Positions 40,421 to 48,915 are shown, counted from the first letter of the stretch. The stretch is DNA of 64,000 bases from Marivita sp051251565 (GCF_051251565.1 NZ_JBPOFB010000003.1:1-64000), one strand, 5' to 3'. Program-made: numbers and translations. Notes: generated by a model from the letters alone, not told the origin.

Positions 40421-41445
40421 TGGGTCGATCCCCCGCCATGACACCGAAAAAAGACGCGCGCGCCCTCTCCGACCCCATTGCGAACCGCGCCAGTGACACC
40501 ACCCGCGGGCTAAGCGGCATTGAACTGACCGCCGCCGCACTCAGCGTGTTGTGGCTGGTCATATCAGCCGCGTTTTTCCTGTTTTCGGGCAATGACGGCG
40601 CAGACGGTCTGCGGTTTCTGCTGACTCTGATGGTGATTTTCTTTCCCGTTGGCATGATCTGGGTCGCCGCGCTGGGCGCGCGGTCCTCACGGATTCTGCG
40701 CGAAGAAAGCACACGCCTGCAAACCGCGATCGACGCGATCCGGCACGCCTATATCACTCAAAACCAGGCAGGCGGGCGGGATCAGCAGCCGCACCCGTCC
40801 ATCGTCAAAAAACTGGACGAAATTGCGGATGCGCAGAAAAAGGCAGAAACCACTCTGGCGATGTTCACCTCGACCCGCGCGGCTCAAATCGCGGTGCATG
40901 CAGCGGCACCTGATGCCGAAACAGGCGACCAGCCCGTCCTGGCACTGGGGACACCGGCAGAAGCGATGCACCCCCCGCTGTCAAATTCCGATTTCATCCG
41001 CGCGCTGCATTTCCCGGAAACCGCCGACGACCAAGAAGGCTTCGCTGCCCTGCGCCGTGCGCTCAAAGACCGCCCATCGGCACAGCTGGTGCAAGCCGCG
41101 CAAGACGTACTGACCCTGCTCAGCCAGGACGGCATCTACATGGACGACCTGCGCCCCGATATGGCCCGGCCCGAATTGTGGCGGCGTTTTGCCAAGGGCG
41201 AACGCGGGCGCACCATCGCTGCCTTGGGGGGGGTGCGTGACCGATCTTCACTCGCCTTGACGGCAGGCCGCATGAAACAAGACCCGATCTTCCGCGATGC
41301 GGCGCATCACTTCCTGCGGGTGTTCGACAAAGGGTTCTCCCGGTTCGAGGAAACTGCCACCGATTCCGAAATCTCGGATCTGGCAAGCACACGCACAGCC
41401 CGCGCCTTCATGCTTTTAGGCCGCGTGACAGGCACCTTCGACTAA
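40420..41445 (+). CDS. Conserved membrane protein of unknown function
   Basis: 341 residues. Two membrane spans (about 36-58 and 64-86: ALSVLWLVISAAFFLFS and FLLTLMVIFFPVGMIWVAAL) follow a cytoplasmic tail. A soluble part of about 250 residues follows, with a coiled coil near 95-145 and a helical C-terminal region (DFIRALHFPETADDQEGFAAL). No known domain is recognised; similar proteins seem confined to Rhodobacterales. It is translationally coupled to greA by TGATG, so it is made with a transcription factor. The repeats GREA-like or protease signatures are absent. Confidence 0.8.
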   Translation: MGRSPAMTPKKDARALSDPIANRASDTTRGLSGIELTAAALSVLWLVISAAFFLFSGNDGADGLRFLLTLMVIFFPVGMIWVAALGARSSRILREESTRLQTAIDAIRHAYITQNQAGGRDQQPHPSIVKKLDEIADAQKKAETTLAMFTSTRAAQIAVHAAAPDAETGDQPVLALGTPAEAMHPPLSNSDFIRALHFPETADDQEGFAALRRALKDRPSAQLVQAAQDVLTLLSQDGIYMDDLRPDMARPELWRRFAKGERGRTIAALGGVRDRSSLALTAGRMKQDPIFRDAAHHFLRVFDKGFSRFEETATDSEISDLASTRTARAFMLLGRVTGTFD

Positions 41446-41472
41446 ACCTCAAACCTGCTTCTTTGGGCCATA

Positions 41473-41546
41473 AATACCTCGGGGGTTTGGGGGCAGAGCC
41501 CCCGAAGGTTCCGGCAACGGAACCTCTGGATGCGTCATCGCATCCA
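41473..41546. repeat. REP-like repeat copy 2 followed by two further hairpins
   Basis: Three stem-loops lie in a row: GGGGGC-AGA-GCCCCC (41489-41503), GGTTCCG-GCAA-CGGAACC (41507-41524) and TGGATGCG-TCAT-CGCATCCA (41527-41546). The first belongs to the same family as 19598-19641. The array lies between the convergent membrane-protein gene and moeA and ends eight bases before the moeA stop. Confidence 0.7.
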
Positions 41547-41553
41547 AACCGGC

Positions 41554-43671
41554 TCAGGAAAATGACCCGAACGGAATATACCGCACCGGGTCACCGGGTC
41601 GAACATGCACCGCACCATCGGGCAGTTCGACCAAACCTTCGGCCCAGCTTAACCCGCTGATCCGGCCGGACCCTTCGGATTTGAACACCTCCGCGCGCCC
41701 ATCACGGATACGCGCCCGCAGGTATTCGCGCCGCCCCGGCTTCTTGCGCTTCTCGAACGCGGCAGGCACCGCAAAGCCCTGCGGCTCTGACCACCCGGCC
41801 CCCGACAACGCCGCCATGGCAGGGCGCGCGAAAACCAACGTACAGACAAGCGCCGCCACCGGGTTGCCCGGCAGGCCGAACACCGGCGTGCCGCGCCACA
41901 TTCCCAGAGCAAGCGGGCGTCCCGGCTTCAATGCGATGCGCCATTCCTGCATCGCGCCGGTTTCGCGCAACAGCGCCGAAATATGGTCCTCATCGCCCGC
42001 TGACGCCCCGCCAGAGGTCAGGATCACATCCGCCCGATCTGCCGCTGCGTCCAATGATGCGCGCACAGCGTCCCGCGCATCCGCCGCGCGGCCCATATCA
42101 ACCATGTCAAAGCCAAACCCGGCACACAGGCTGAGCAGCATCGGACGGTTGGCATCAAAAATCTGCCCTTCCGACGCGCGCGCACCCGGCTCCACGATCT
42201 CGTCTCCGGTCGACAAAACCGCCACGCGCAGCCGCGTGCGCACCACCAGAGTGCCATGCCCAACAGCCGCCGCGAGCGCGAGGTCCGCAGGGGTCAGCAC
42301 CCGACCACGATACAGCGCGATGTCGTCCGCAGTCACATCCTCCCCAGCCTTGCGCGTATTGGCCCCGCGCTTGAGCGGGCCGTGAAACGCCACCTGACCG
42401 TCTTGCACCCGCGTGTCTTCATCGAGGACAACCGTGTCCACGCCATCCGGCAAATCTGCCCCGGTCAGAACCCTTATCGCGGCCCCCTCGGGCACCGCGC
42501 TTGCAAAGGGCGCACCGGCCGCCGCGCGCCCGTCAACCAAAGGCAACACCTGCGGTCCGTCGCCGATCGCACCCCCGGCAAACCCGTACCCGTCTACAGC
42601 GGTGTTCGGATGCGGCGGGTTTGACCGCAGCGCCACAAGATCATCGGCCAACACCCGCCCCGCCGCCTGCATCAGCGGCACAGTTTCGACCCCGACCACC
42701 GGCGTCATACGGGCGCGCAAAAGCGCCAGCGCATCATCCACCGGCGTCCAATCAACCCCCGCAGGCAAGGCGAAACAATCATTGCGCAAGGGCGGCGGCG
42801 TCAACCCCACCACGCCCTGCGCAGCAGCCACCAACTCCACAGCGTGCCCCGTGCCAAGAATCCACGCTTCCTCGCTGGCCTCGGGACCGGTATCCGCCAG
42901 CATCGCCTCCAACCGCCCCGGCGCAAGCCCCGCCAAGGCGCGCGCCAAAAGCCGCACTTGGGCGCGATCGCGTATCTCGTCTGCGCCACCCTCCTTCACC
43001 GCCGCTTCGATCAGGCCCGGCCAAACCTCGGCCAGAACAACCGGCGCGTCAGAGCAATCCTGAAACGGCCAGACCGCCACACCCGCACGCTGCCGCAACC
43101 GTGCCAGCATGGGCAGCCCCATCAGGGCCTGACTTCCCACAGTCGGATTAAAGAAGAGTTGAAAACACGAAGACGACGCGCTTGCCGCATTATCGCAGGC
43201 CCGCCGTTCTGCGCAAAACTCATAGGCAATGCCTGTCTTGCGATAAGGCACATCCGGCCAAACATCCTCGCGAGGTTTGCCCCAGAACGGCCCCGGCCCG
43301 TCAAACAACCGGTTGAGGCTTGACGCCACCTCAAAACGGTTGTTCTCGCCTGCCGCATTGTCGGTGATCCGCGCCTCCAGCCAATCCCAGAACACCAGCG
43401 GATCGTCCGATCCGGTGATGCGCCGGACAAAGCCGCGCGGATACCCAAACGGAAAATCAAACCCAATCAACACGCGCCGACCAGCCTGCGCCTCAGCCTC
43501 GACAAAGGCCGCAAGCCACGCCTCGGCTTCAATCCGCGACCGGCAATAGACCGGGTCCTGATCGACACCAGACCGCGTCACACCAATCCAAATCGCATCC
43601 TTTGAGGGACGGTCCGGCGCACGTTTTCCCGCCGACCAATCGACAATCGCAAGGGTGTCGAACCCGGTCAA
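41554..43671 (-). CDS. moeA: MoeA with an N-terminal RNase-H-like extra domain
   Basis: 705 residues. Residues about 309-705 are MoeA (molybdopterin molybdenumtransferase), which inserts molybdate into adenylated molybdopterin: NPPHPNTAVDGYGFA, VLTGADLPDGVDTVV, STGDEIVEPG, LTSGGASAGDEDH, LKPGRPLALG and VFGLPGNPVAAL. Residues 1-300 form a separate domain that begins TLAIVDWSAG and contains VLIGFDFPFGYP, reminiscent of the DUF429/RNase-H fold. It is last in fdhD-mobA-mobB-moeA, overlapping mobB by four bases. Confidence 0.92.
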   Translation of the reverse strand: MTGFDTLAIVDWSAGKRAPDRPSKDAIWIGVTRSGVDQDPVYCRSRIEAEAWLAAFVEAEAQAGRRVLIGFDFPFGYPRGFVRRITGSDDPLVFWDWLEARITDNAAGENNRFEVASSLNRLFDGPGPFWGKPREDVWPDVPYRKTGIAYEFCAERRACDNAASASSSCFQLFFNPTVGSQALMGLPMLARLRQRAGVAVWPFQDCSDAPVVLAEVWPGLIEAAVKEGGADEIRDRAQVRLLARALAGLAPGRLEAMLADTGPEASEEAWILGTGHAVELVAAAQGVVGLTPPPLRNDCFALPAGVDWTPVDDALALLRARMTPVVGVETVPLMQAAGRVLADDLVALRSNPPHPNTAVDGYGFAGGAIGDGPQVLPLVDGRAAAGAPFASAVPEGAAIRVLTGADLPDGVDTVVLDEDTRVQDGQVAFHGPLKRGANTRKAGEDVTADDIALYRGRVLTPADLALAAAVGHGTLVVRTRLRVAVLSTGDEIVEPGARASEGQIFDANRPMLLSLCAGFGFDMVDMGRAADARDAVRASLDAAADRADVILTSGGASAGDEDHISALLRETGAMQEWRIALKPGRPLALGMWRGTPVFGLPGNPVAALVCTLVFARPAMAALSGAGWSEPQGFAVPAAFEKRKKPGRREYLRARIRDGRAEVFKSEGSGRISGLSWAEGLVELPDGAVHVRPGDPVRYIPFGSFS

Positions 43672-44159
43672 AGACCCACCTCGGACAGGATGAAATCAGC
43701 AATCGCAACTGTGTCGTTCAGGTCAAACACCGGACGGTCCAACGCCATTGGCGTATCGCTGGCCACCGCGCGGATCGTCGGGTCGCCCGGGGCGATCAGG
43801 GTGTTGCCGGTTTCCGCGCGATGCGCCTCGACCTTGGGATGGCGGTCGCGTTTGTAACCTTCGACCAGCACCAGATCGACCGGAGCCAGCTTGGACAGGA
43901 GAAACTCCAGCGTTGGCTCGTCTTCGTCTCGCAACTCGTGCATCAGCGCGAACCGATTGCGCGACGCCAACAGCACCTCTGTCGCGCCTGCAACGCGGTG
44001 ACGGTGGCTGTCCTTGCCGGGGTGATCGACATCAAAAGTGTGATGCGCGTGTTTGACAGTGGATACGGCAAAGCCGCGCCCGGTGATTTCCGTCACCAGA
44101 CGTTCCATTAACCCGGTCTTGCCCGCGTTTTTCCATCCCGTCACACCATAAAGTTTCAT
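43668..44159 (-). CDS. mobB: Molybdopterin-guanine dinucleotide biosynthesis protein B
   Basis: 163 residues. The P-loop is VTGWKNAGKTGLMERL (residues 5-20), and the second nucleotide motif is VLVEGYKRDRHPKVE. It binds GTP and assists MobA in forming the guanine dinucleotide form of the cofactor. Both ends overlap neighbours by four bases (ATGA), showing strict coupling in the Moco operon. Confidence 0.94.
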   Translation of the reverse strand: MKLYGVTGWKNAGKTGLMERLVTEITGRGFAVSTVKHAHHTFDVDHPGKDSHRHRVAGATEVLLASRNRFALMHELRDEDEPTLEFLLSKLAPVDLVLVEGYKRDRHPKVEAHRAETGNTLIAPGDPTIRAVASDTPMALDRPVFDLNDTVAIADFILSEVGL

Positions 44160-44788
44160 GCCAATGCCTCTGCCGTCTTCAGGTCGTCCGGGGTGTTCAC
44201 GTTAAAGAACGGGTCTCCACCGTCGGTCGGGAACACCGCCTCGCGCCCGTGGTGTTTTTCGGTCCAGATGACCACTTTCTTGATCCCGTCCTCCAATGCC
44301 GCGCGCAGATCATCACGCAGCGCAACCGGCCAGAGGCCAAATGTCGGGTGCCGGATCAGGCCGGAACGGCTCATGGATTTGGTCTTTTCCTCCCCGCGCG
44401 GGGTCGCAGCCAGGACAAGCGGATGTGCCATACCTTGCGCCCTGTCCTGCAACACCTGCACCAGATCAGTCGGAAAGAAGGGCGTGTCTGCCGCAACGGT
44501 CACGATGGCCTCTGCCCCCTGCCCCGCGGCCCAGTCCAGACCCGCCAGAACACCGGCCAAAGGCCCCGGAAACCCCGCAACACTGTCAGGCAGCACAGGC
44601 AGACCAAACGCATCAAACCGCGCCGCATCCCCATTGGCATTAAGCGCCATATCCCCGACCTGCGGCCCAAGCCGGTCCATCACGCGCTGCAACAGACTCT
44701 GCCCGCCAAGGGGCAACAACGCCTTGTCGCCACCGCCCATGCGCGTCGCCAGACCACCGGCAAGGATCACACCCAGAGGTTCGGTCAT
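44156..44788 (-). CDS. mobA: Molybdenum cofactor guanylyltransferase MobA
   Basis: 210 residues starting at MTEPLGVILAGGLAT, where the ATG overlaps the fdhD stop (ATGA). LAGGLATRMGGGDKALLPLG is the nucleotidyltransferase motif that binds GTP, VAADTPFFP holds the Mg ligand Asp, and NVNTPDDL is the C-terminal signature. It attaches GMP to Mo-molybdopterin. This form of the cofactor is used by DMSO-reductase-family enzymes such as formate dehydrogenase. Confidence 0.94.
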   Translation of the reverse strand: MTEPLGVILAGGLATRMGGGDKALLPLGGQSLLQRVMDRLGPQVGDMALNANGDAARFDAFGLPVLPDSVAGFPGPLAGVLAGLDWAAGQGAEAIVTVAADTPFFPTDLVQVLQDRAQGMAHPLVLAATPRGEEKTKSMSRSGLIRHPTFGLWPVALRDDLRAALEDGIKKVVIWTEKHHGREAVFPTDGGDPFFNVNTPDDLKTAEALA

Positions 44789-45663
44789 TCCGCGCTCTTC
44801 CTGCGGGATTTGCGGCTTTCCTCGGGCACCATGTCCGGGTCCATGTCGCGCACCAAACGGTCCTCGCCCGACAGACACACAAACCGCTTGCCGCGCATCC
44901 GTCCGATACAGGTGAGCCCGACCTGACGCGCAATCTCAACGCCCCACGCGGTAAAGCCCGACCGCGAGGCAAGAACGGGTATCCCCATCAATGCCGTCTT
45001 GATCACCATCTCGGATGTCAGCCGCCCGGTGGTGTAGAGCATCTTGTCCCCGGCATCGACACCTTCCTGAAACATCCAACCCGCGATCTTGTCCACGGCG
45101 TTGTGACGGCCCACGTCCTCCATATAGACCAGCGGGCGGTCCTGCTGGCACAGCACCGTGCCATGGATCGCCCCCGCCTCTAGGTAGAGCGACGGCGTCG
45201 TGTTGATCCGGTGCGCCAGCGCATAAAGCCACGATGTCCGCAGTTCTGTGCGGGGCAGGACAACCTTGTCCAACCCTTCCATCATATCGCCAAAGACTGT
45301 GCCCACGGCACACCCACTGGTGCGGGTCTTTTTCTTGACCTTTTCCTCATAGCTCGTCTGGCGTTCGGTCCGCACCACGACAACCTCAAGATCGTCGTCG
45401 TATTCGACCCGCGTCACCACGTCGTCGGCCAACAACATGCCCTGATTGCGCAAAAACCCCACGGCAAGGTATTCCGGGTAGTCGCCAATCGTCATCGCCG
45501 TCACGATTTCCTGACTGTTCAGAAAGATCGTCAACGGGCGCTCCTCGACCACGCTGATCTCGGTTTCGGCACCGGTGTGGTCGGTGCCAATCACCCGCCG
45601 CGTGAGGCGCGCAGCCCCCGGATCAGGCGCGATCAGATAGTCCCGTGACAGGTCATCCGGCAT
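44785..45663 (-). CDS. fdhD: Formate dehydrogenase accessory sulfurtransferase FdhD
   Basis: 292 residues starting at MPDDLSRDYLIAPD (GGGAG nine bases upstream; an ATG nine bases earlier sits directly on that site). FdhD moves sulfur from a cysteine desulfurase to the bis-MGD cofactor of formate dehydrogenase. Family segments are VGFLRNQGML, YMEDVGRHNAVDKIAGW and SEMVIKTALMGIPVLASRSG. The catalytic loop reads SGCAVGTVFG, with only one Cys (see findings). It is the first gene of the Moco operon; no fdh genes are in the window. Confidence 0.94.
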   Translation of the reverse strand: MPDDLSRDYLIAPDPGAARLTRRVIGTDHTGAETEISVVEERPLTIFLNSQEIVTAMTIGDYPEYLAVGFLRNQGMLLADDVVTRVEYDDDLEVVVVRTERQTSYEEKVKKKTRTSGCAVGTVFGDMMEGLDKVVLPRTELRTSWLYALAHRINTTPSLYLEAGAIHGTVLCQQDRPLVYMEDVGRHNAVDKIAGWMFQEGVDAGDKMLYTTGRLTSEMVIKTALMGIPVLASRSGFTAWGVEIARQVGLTCIGRMRGKRFVCLSGEDRLVRDMDPDMVPEESRKSRRKSAE

Positions 45664-45725
45664 TGATTGCATCTCCCTTCGTCCAAGGCTACGTCCAGTC
45701 CGAACTTAGCAGACGAGGCACAGTG

Positions 45726-46433
45726 ATGGCGGCAGGGACCGCAATGTCAAGCTACTGGCGGGGCGTCCGCGACGGCCTTCCCTTTCTGGCCGTTATCGGC
45801 CCCTTTGCCATGCTTTTTGGGGTACTCGCAACCGAAGCCGGGCTTGCGGTACACGAAACCATGGGCTTTTCCATTGTCGTGATCGCAGGGGCGGCACAAT
45901 TCACGGCGCTGCAACTGATCAATGAGAATGCACCAACGCTGGTGGTCATTGCGTCAGCACTTGCCGTGAACCTGCGGATGGCGATGTATTCGGCGTCGAT
46001 CACGCCACATCTGGGCCGCTTGCCGCTGTGGAAACGCGCGATCGCGGCGTATTTTCTGGTTGATCAGACCTACGCCCAGACTGTCCTCGATTACGAAAAA
46101 CACCCGGACCAGACGACCACACAGAAATTCTCGTATTTCTTGGGCGTCGTAACCCCGATCTGCCCACCATGGTACGCGTTCACGCTTCTGGGCGCGCTGC
46201 TGGGCGAAAGCATACCGGCAAGCCTTGGCCTCGACTTTGCACTGCCCATCGCGTTTTTGGCGATGATCGGCCCGATGTTGCGCACCCCAGCGCACCGGAT
46301 CGCGGCGCTGGTCGCTGTGGTTCTGGCGCTGGCCTTTGCATGGTTGCCCTATAATGCCGGTCTGTTGGTGGCGGGGCTTGGCGGGATGATGGCCGGGGCC
46401 AAGGCCGAGACACGGCTGGGGCTGACACCATGA
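45726..46433 (+). CDS. azlC: AzlC family branched-chain amino acid exporter subunit
   Basis: 235 residues from ATG 45726 (GAGG seven bases upstream); ATG 45744 is an alternative. Six or so hydrophobic segments are present, with the AzlC signature GAAQFTALQLI and NLRMAMYSASITPHL. With AzlD it forms a two-component permease that exports branched-chain amino acids or analogues. It is divergent from fdhD, with about 60 bases between starts. Confidence 0.9.
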   Translation: MAAGTAMSSYWRGVRDGLPFLAVIGPFAMLFGVLATEAGLAVHETMGFSIVVIAGAAQFTALQLINENAPTLVVIASALAVNLRMAMYSASITPHLGRLPLWKRAIAAYFLVDQTYAQTVLDYEKHPDQTTTQKFSYFLGVVTPICPPWYAFTLLGALLGESIPASLGLDFALPIAFLAMIGPMLRTPAHRIAALVAVVLALAFAWLPYNAGLLVAGLGGMMAGAKAETRLGLTP

Positions 46434-46753
46434 GCGCCACAACCGAACTTTGGGTGATCATCATCGCACTTGGGCTGGGCAGCTTTGGCCTGCGCTTTGC
46501 GTTCCTGGGCCTGGTGGGGGATCGCGCGATGCCGGAATGGCTCTTGCGGCACCTGCGCTACACGGCTGTTGCGGTGATCCCGGCGCTGGTGGCACCGCTT
46601 GTTCTGTGGCCCACCGCCACCGGCGGTGCCCCGGACGCAACCCGCCTTGCGGCCGCCGCGGCGACATTTGCCGTGGGTTATCTGACAAAAAACGTCTTTG
46701 CCGCGATGGGGGTTGGGGCTGCGGTTCTGGTGTCGCTCAGCACGCTGCTTTAG
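46430..46753 (+). CDS. azlD: AzlD domain-containing protein
   Basis: 107 residues with three to four membrane spans. FGLRFAFLGLVGDRAMPEWLLRHLRYTAVAVIPAL (quoted as RAMPEWLLRHLRY) is typical of the AzlD family. It overlaps azlC by four bases (ATGA). Its stop is four bases from the stop of the convergent lipoprotein gene. Confidence 0.9.
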   Translation: MSATTELWVIIIALGLGSFGLRFAFLGLVGDRAMPEWLLRHLRYTAVAVIPALVAPLVLWPTATGGAPDATRLAAAAATFAVGYLTKNVFAAMGVGAAVLVSLSTLL

Positions 46754-46757
46754 CGCC

Positions 46758-47384
46758 TTACTGACCCGCAACCGCCTGTTCGAACTGCGCGATGGCAAGC
46801 GATTTGTCATCCGCGTCGTTCTCGAAGATCTTCGTGGTCTGCACACCCGGAAGGGCCTCGAACTGATCCATCAGCGCCTTGGGGAACCACGTCGATCCAA
46901 CAGCATCGAATCCCGGAAGCTGTCGTAAGATGGCCGACGTGCTTAGCGCGCATTGCGCCGACGCCACCGGGCCGTTTGCGACCGCAAGGCGCAGCGCCCG
47001 TTCCGCCACGTCCGGCGACACTTCGATCCGCTGGATCACGACGTGATAGGATTCGCGCGCATGCGCCCGCGCATAGAAATCTGCCACACCCGGTGTGATG
47101 CCATACAAAACATCGCCCCGTTCCGGCACAGCGCTTAGGCGCACGGTGCCTGCCGGATCGAAGATTACCCTTTGCGATCCGTTGATCATCAGGCTGGTAT
47201 GTGCCCCAGCCCCAGACCGGTTGTTGATCATCGTATATAGCGTCAACGCGGTCGGACCGGAATGGCGATAGGACGCGCTGCTGATCACCTCGGGCGAGGC
47301 ATCCGGGCGCATATCCGCGCCCGCGCCACACCCCGCGAGGGCCATCATCAGGACCCCGGCAAGGGCGCGCAACATCAGGGGCAT
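46758..47384 (-). CDS. Predicted lipoprotein of unknown function
   Basis: 208 residues starting at MPLMLRALAGVLMM, with GAGG six bases upstream. The lipobox is ALAGC (Cys at residue 19), so the mature protein is lipid-anchored. No recognised domain. Conserved-looking segments are LTLYTMINNRSGAGAHTSL and GTVRLSAVPERGDVLYGI. A Cys in ASAQCALST may pair with none and could be catalytic, a feature reminiscent of some cysteine hydrolases, but this is speculative. Confidence 0.75.
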   Translation of the reverse strand: MPLMLRALAGVLMMALAGCGAGADMRPDASPEVISSASYRHSGPTALTLYTMINNRSGAGAHTSLMINGSQRVIFDPAGTVRLSAVPERGDVLYGITPGVADFYARAHARESYHVVIQRIEVSPDVAERALRLAVANGPVASAQCALSTSAILRQLPGFDAVGSTWFPKALMDQFEALPGVQTTKIFENDADDKSLAIAQFEQAVAGQ

Positions 47385-47403
47385 AGGGACCTCGGGGTCA
47401 GTC

Positions 47404-47538
47404 TCAGGAATTGAAAATCGCAAGGAAGATCAGAATTCCGATCGAGAAAACCGCAACGCGGACAGCCCAGCGCATGAAACCGTCAAAGGTCTTTTCGTGT
47501 ACGGTTGTGTCCATCGACCCGTGCTTGTGTTCAGCCAT
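47404..47538 (-). CDS. aa3-type cytochrome c oxidase subunit IV
   Basis: 44 residues, read as MAEHKHGSMDTTVHEKTFDG and a C-terminal span (VRVAVFSIGILIFLAIF). GAGGGA precedes the ATG by eight bases. It matches the bacterial aa3-oxidase subunit IV family (COX4_pro_2), a single-span stabilising subunit. The other oxidase genes are not nearby, which is usual for this subunit. It ends 19 bases before the lipoprotein start. Confidence 0.85.
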   Translation of the reverse strand: MAEHKHGSMDTTVHEKTFDGFMRWAVRVAVFSIGILIFLAIFNS

Positions 47539-47629
47539 TTTTGACATCCCTCAGATATGTATGTTTGATCCTTCGCTACCCGGTTTGCCTGACCCTGTCA
47601 CCCATGCCAAGCGCGCAGTGTGTCGCGGT

Positions 47630-48088
47630 TCAGTCAGAGTGTTCCAATTCCGCCGCAAGCTCGAACCCGATGCGGCGCGGCGGGATATCCTCGCGCGGGA
47701 TCGGAAGCGCCCGCAAAGCGACGTTCAACTGCGACACGTGCTGGATCAACTGCATCCGCGCCCCCGATGCGTCTTTGCCGTAAAAGGTCACGATATCGGG
47801 ATCAAAGAACCCCAATCCTTCGATCCGCAATACGCCGGTTTCGTTCCCGGCAAAGCCCATTGCGACCTCGTGTTCATTGTCCAACTGTTCTTCGAAAGTC
47901 TGGATATACAGAATGAGCCGCTCATAGGCCCACTCCGACGCGCTTTTCTGCTTCACCGATTTGCGCGTCATGGCCTCGGGTACAGGTTTCGCCCCGGTCT
48001 CTCCACAGCCCTTGGCATGCGTGTCCACCCTCCGGGGCAGCGCCTCGGCTTCGACGGCTTCAGCGGTGGTCTGGATGTCCTCGTTCAT
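47630..48088 (-). CDS. DUF6173 family protein
   Basis: 152 residues, soluble. The conserved part spans residues 55-145: WAYERLILYIQTFEEQL, DIVTFYGKDASGARMQLIQH and ALPIPREDIPPRRIGFELA. This matches the Rhodobacterales family DUF6173, whose function is unknown. The first 50 residues are variable and acidic. It lies 27 bases after the Lrp-type gene on the same strand. Confidence 0.8.
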   Translation of the reverse strand: MNEDIQTTAEAVEAEALPRRVDTHAKGCGETGAKPVPEAMTRKSVKQKSASEWAYERLILYIQTFEEQLDNEHEVAMGFAGNETGVLRIEGLGFFDPDIVTFYGKDASGARMQLIQHVSQLNVALRALPIPREDIPPRRIGFELAAELEHSD

Positions 48089-48115
48089 GTCGAACCCCTT
48101 AACAGATTGGCACTC

Positions 48116-48580
48116 TTAAATCGGCAAGGCCGTGGTTTCCTTAATCTCTTCCATAACGAAACTGGCCGAAATATCCGAGAGCGGAATCCGCGCGATCACG
48201 CGTTTGTAAAACGCGTCATAAGCCGGAACATCCGCCACGCGCACCCGCAGCAGGTAATCCAGATCCCCCGTCATGCGATATGCGCCCACAACTTCGGGCA
48301 TGGCGCGCACCGTCTTGTGGAACCCGTCCAGCCAATCGGCATCGTGCCGCCCTGCGCGGATCATCACCATCACCTCCAACGGACATCCAAGCTTGACCGG
48401 ATCGGCCAGCGCCACGCGCCCCACCAAGATACCCGCCTCCTCCATCAACTTGATCCGCCGCCAACAGGCATTACGCGACAAGGCCACCCGGTCCGCGATC
48501 ACCTCAACACTCAGACTGGCGTCCCGTTGCAGAATACGCAGGATTGCCTTATCGAAATCATCCATCTTTTCCATTTTCAT
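48116..48580 (-). CDS. Lrp/AsnC family transcriptional regulator
   Basis: 154 residues starting at MKMEKMDDFDKAILRIL; ATG 48565 is an alternative. The helix-turn-helix is VEVIADRVALSRNACWRRIKLM, and the C-terminal RAM ligand-binding domain begins at LEVMVMIRAGRHDADWLDGF. Proteins of this size bind amino acids and form octamers that wrap DNA. A large nested palindrome begins seven bases upstream of its start, covering its own ribosome site (see 48587-48628). Confidence 0.92.
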   Translation of the reverse strand: MKMEKMDDFDKAILRILQRDASLSVEVIADRVALSRNACWRRIKLMEEAGILVGRVALADPVKLGCPLEVMVMIRAGRHDADWLDGFHKTVRAMPEVVGAYRMTGDLDYLLRVRVADVPAYDAFYKRVIARIPLSDISASFVMEEIKETTALPI

Positions 48581-48586
48581 AGGATT

Positions 48587-48628
48587 TTTTCCCAACCTTT
48601 TACCATAAGGGTAAGATTTTTGGGAAAA
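48587..48628. promoter_or_regulatory. Nested palindrome, candidate operator of the Lrp-type regulator
   Basis: Outer arms TTTTCCCAA (48587-48595) and TTGGGAAAA (48620-48628) are perfect complements. Inner arms TTACC (48600-48604) and GGTAA (48610-48614) share nearly the same centre. The element lies between the Lrp-type gene and the divergent DUF6356 gene and overlaps the regulator's ribosome site, so autoregulation is likely. Confidence 0.65.
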
Positions 48629-48693
48629 CAGCTCCAGCAAAATCCGTCATCTTTGCAGTCATTAGGGACAGAAACCGCAAAAGGGCACACCCA

Positions 48694-48915
48694 ATGGCAC
48701 AAACAGGATCGGTCTTGCACAAAGTGTTCATCGAACACCCTCAAACAGTGAACGAGACCTATTTCGAACACATGCGCTTCGCCGCCAGCTTTGCCTTTTG
48801 GCTGACCGTCGCGGCAGGCGCGGCGCTGGTGCACGCGGTGATCCCCGCACTATGCACAACAACCGCCAGCACGATCCTAAAGCGTCTGCACACCCGGATG
48901 GACCGCCGCCACTGA
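48694..48915 (+). CDS. DUF6356 family small membrane protein
   Basis: 73 residues. The start region VLHKVFIEHPQTVNETYFEHMRFAA and the span SFAFWLTVAAGAALVHAVIPAL (quoted as ETYFEHMRFAASFAFWL) fit DUF6356, a Rhodobacterales family with one or two membrane helices and unknown role. It is divergent from the Lrp-type gene with the nested palindrome in between, so it may be a target of that regulator. Confidence 0.85.
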   Translation: MAQTGSVLHKVFIEHPQTVNETYFEHMRFAASFAFWLTVAAGAALVHAVIPALCTTTASTILKRLHTRMDRRH

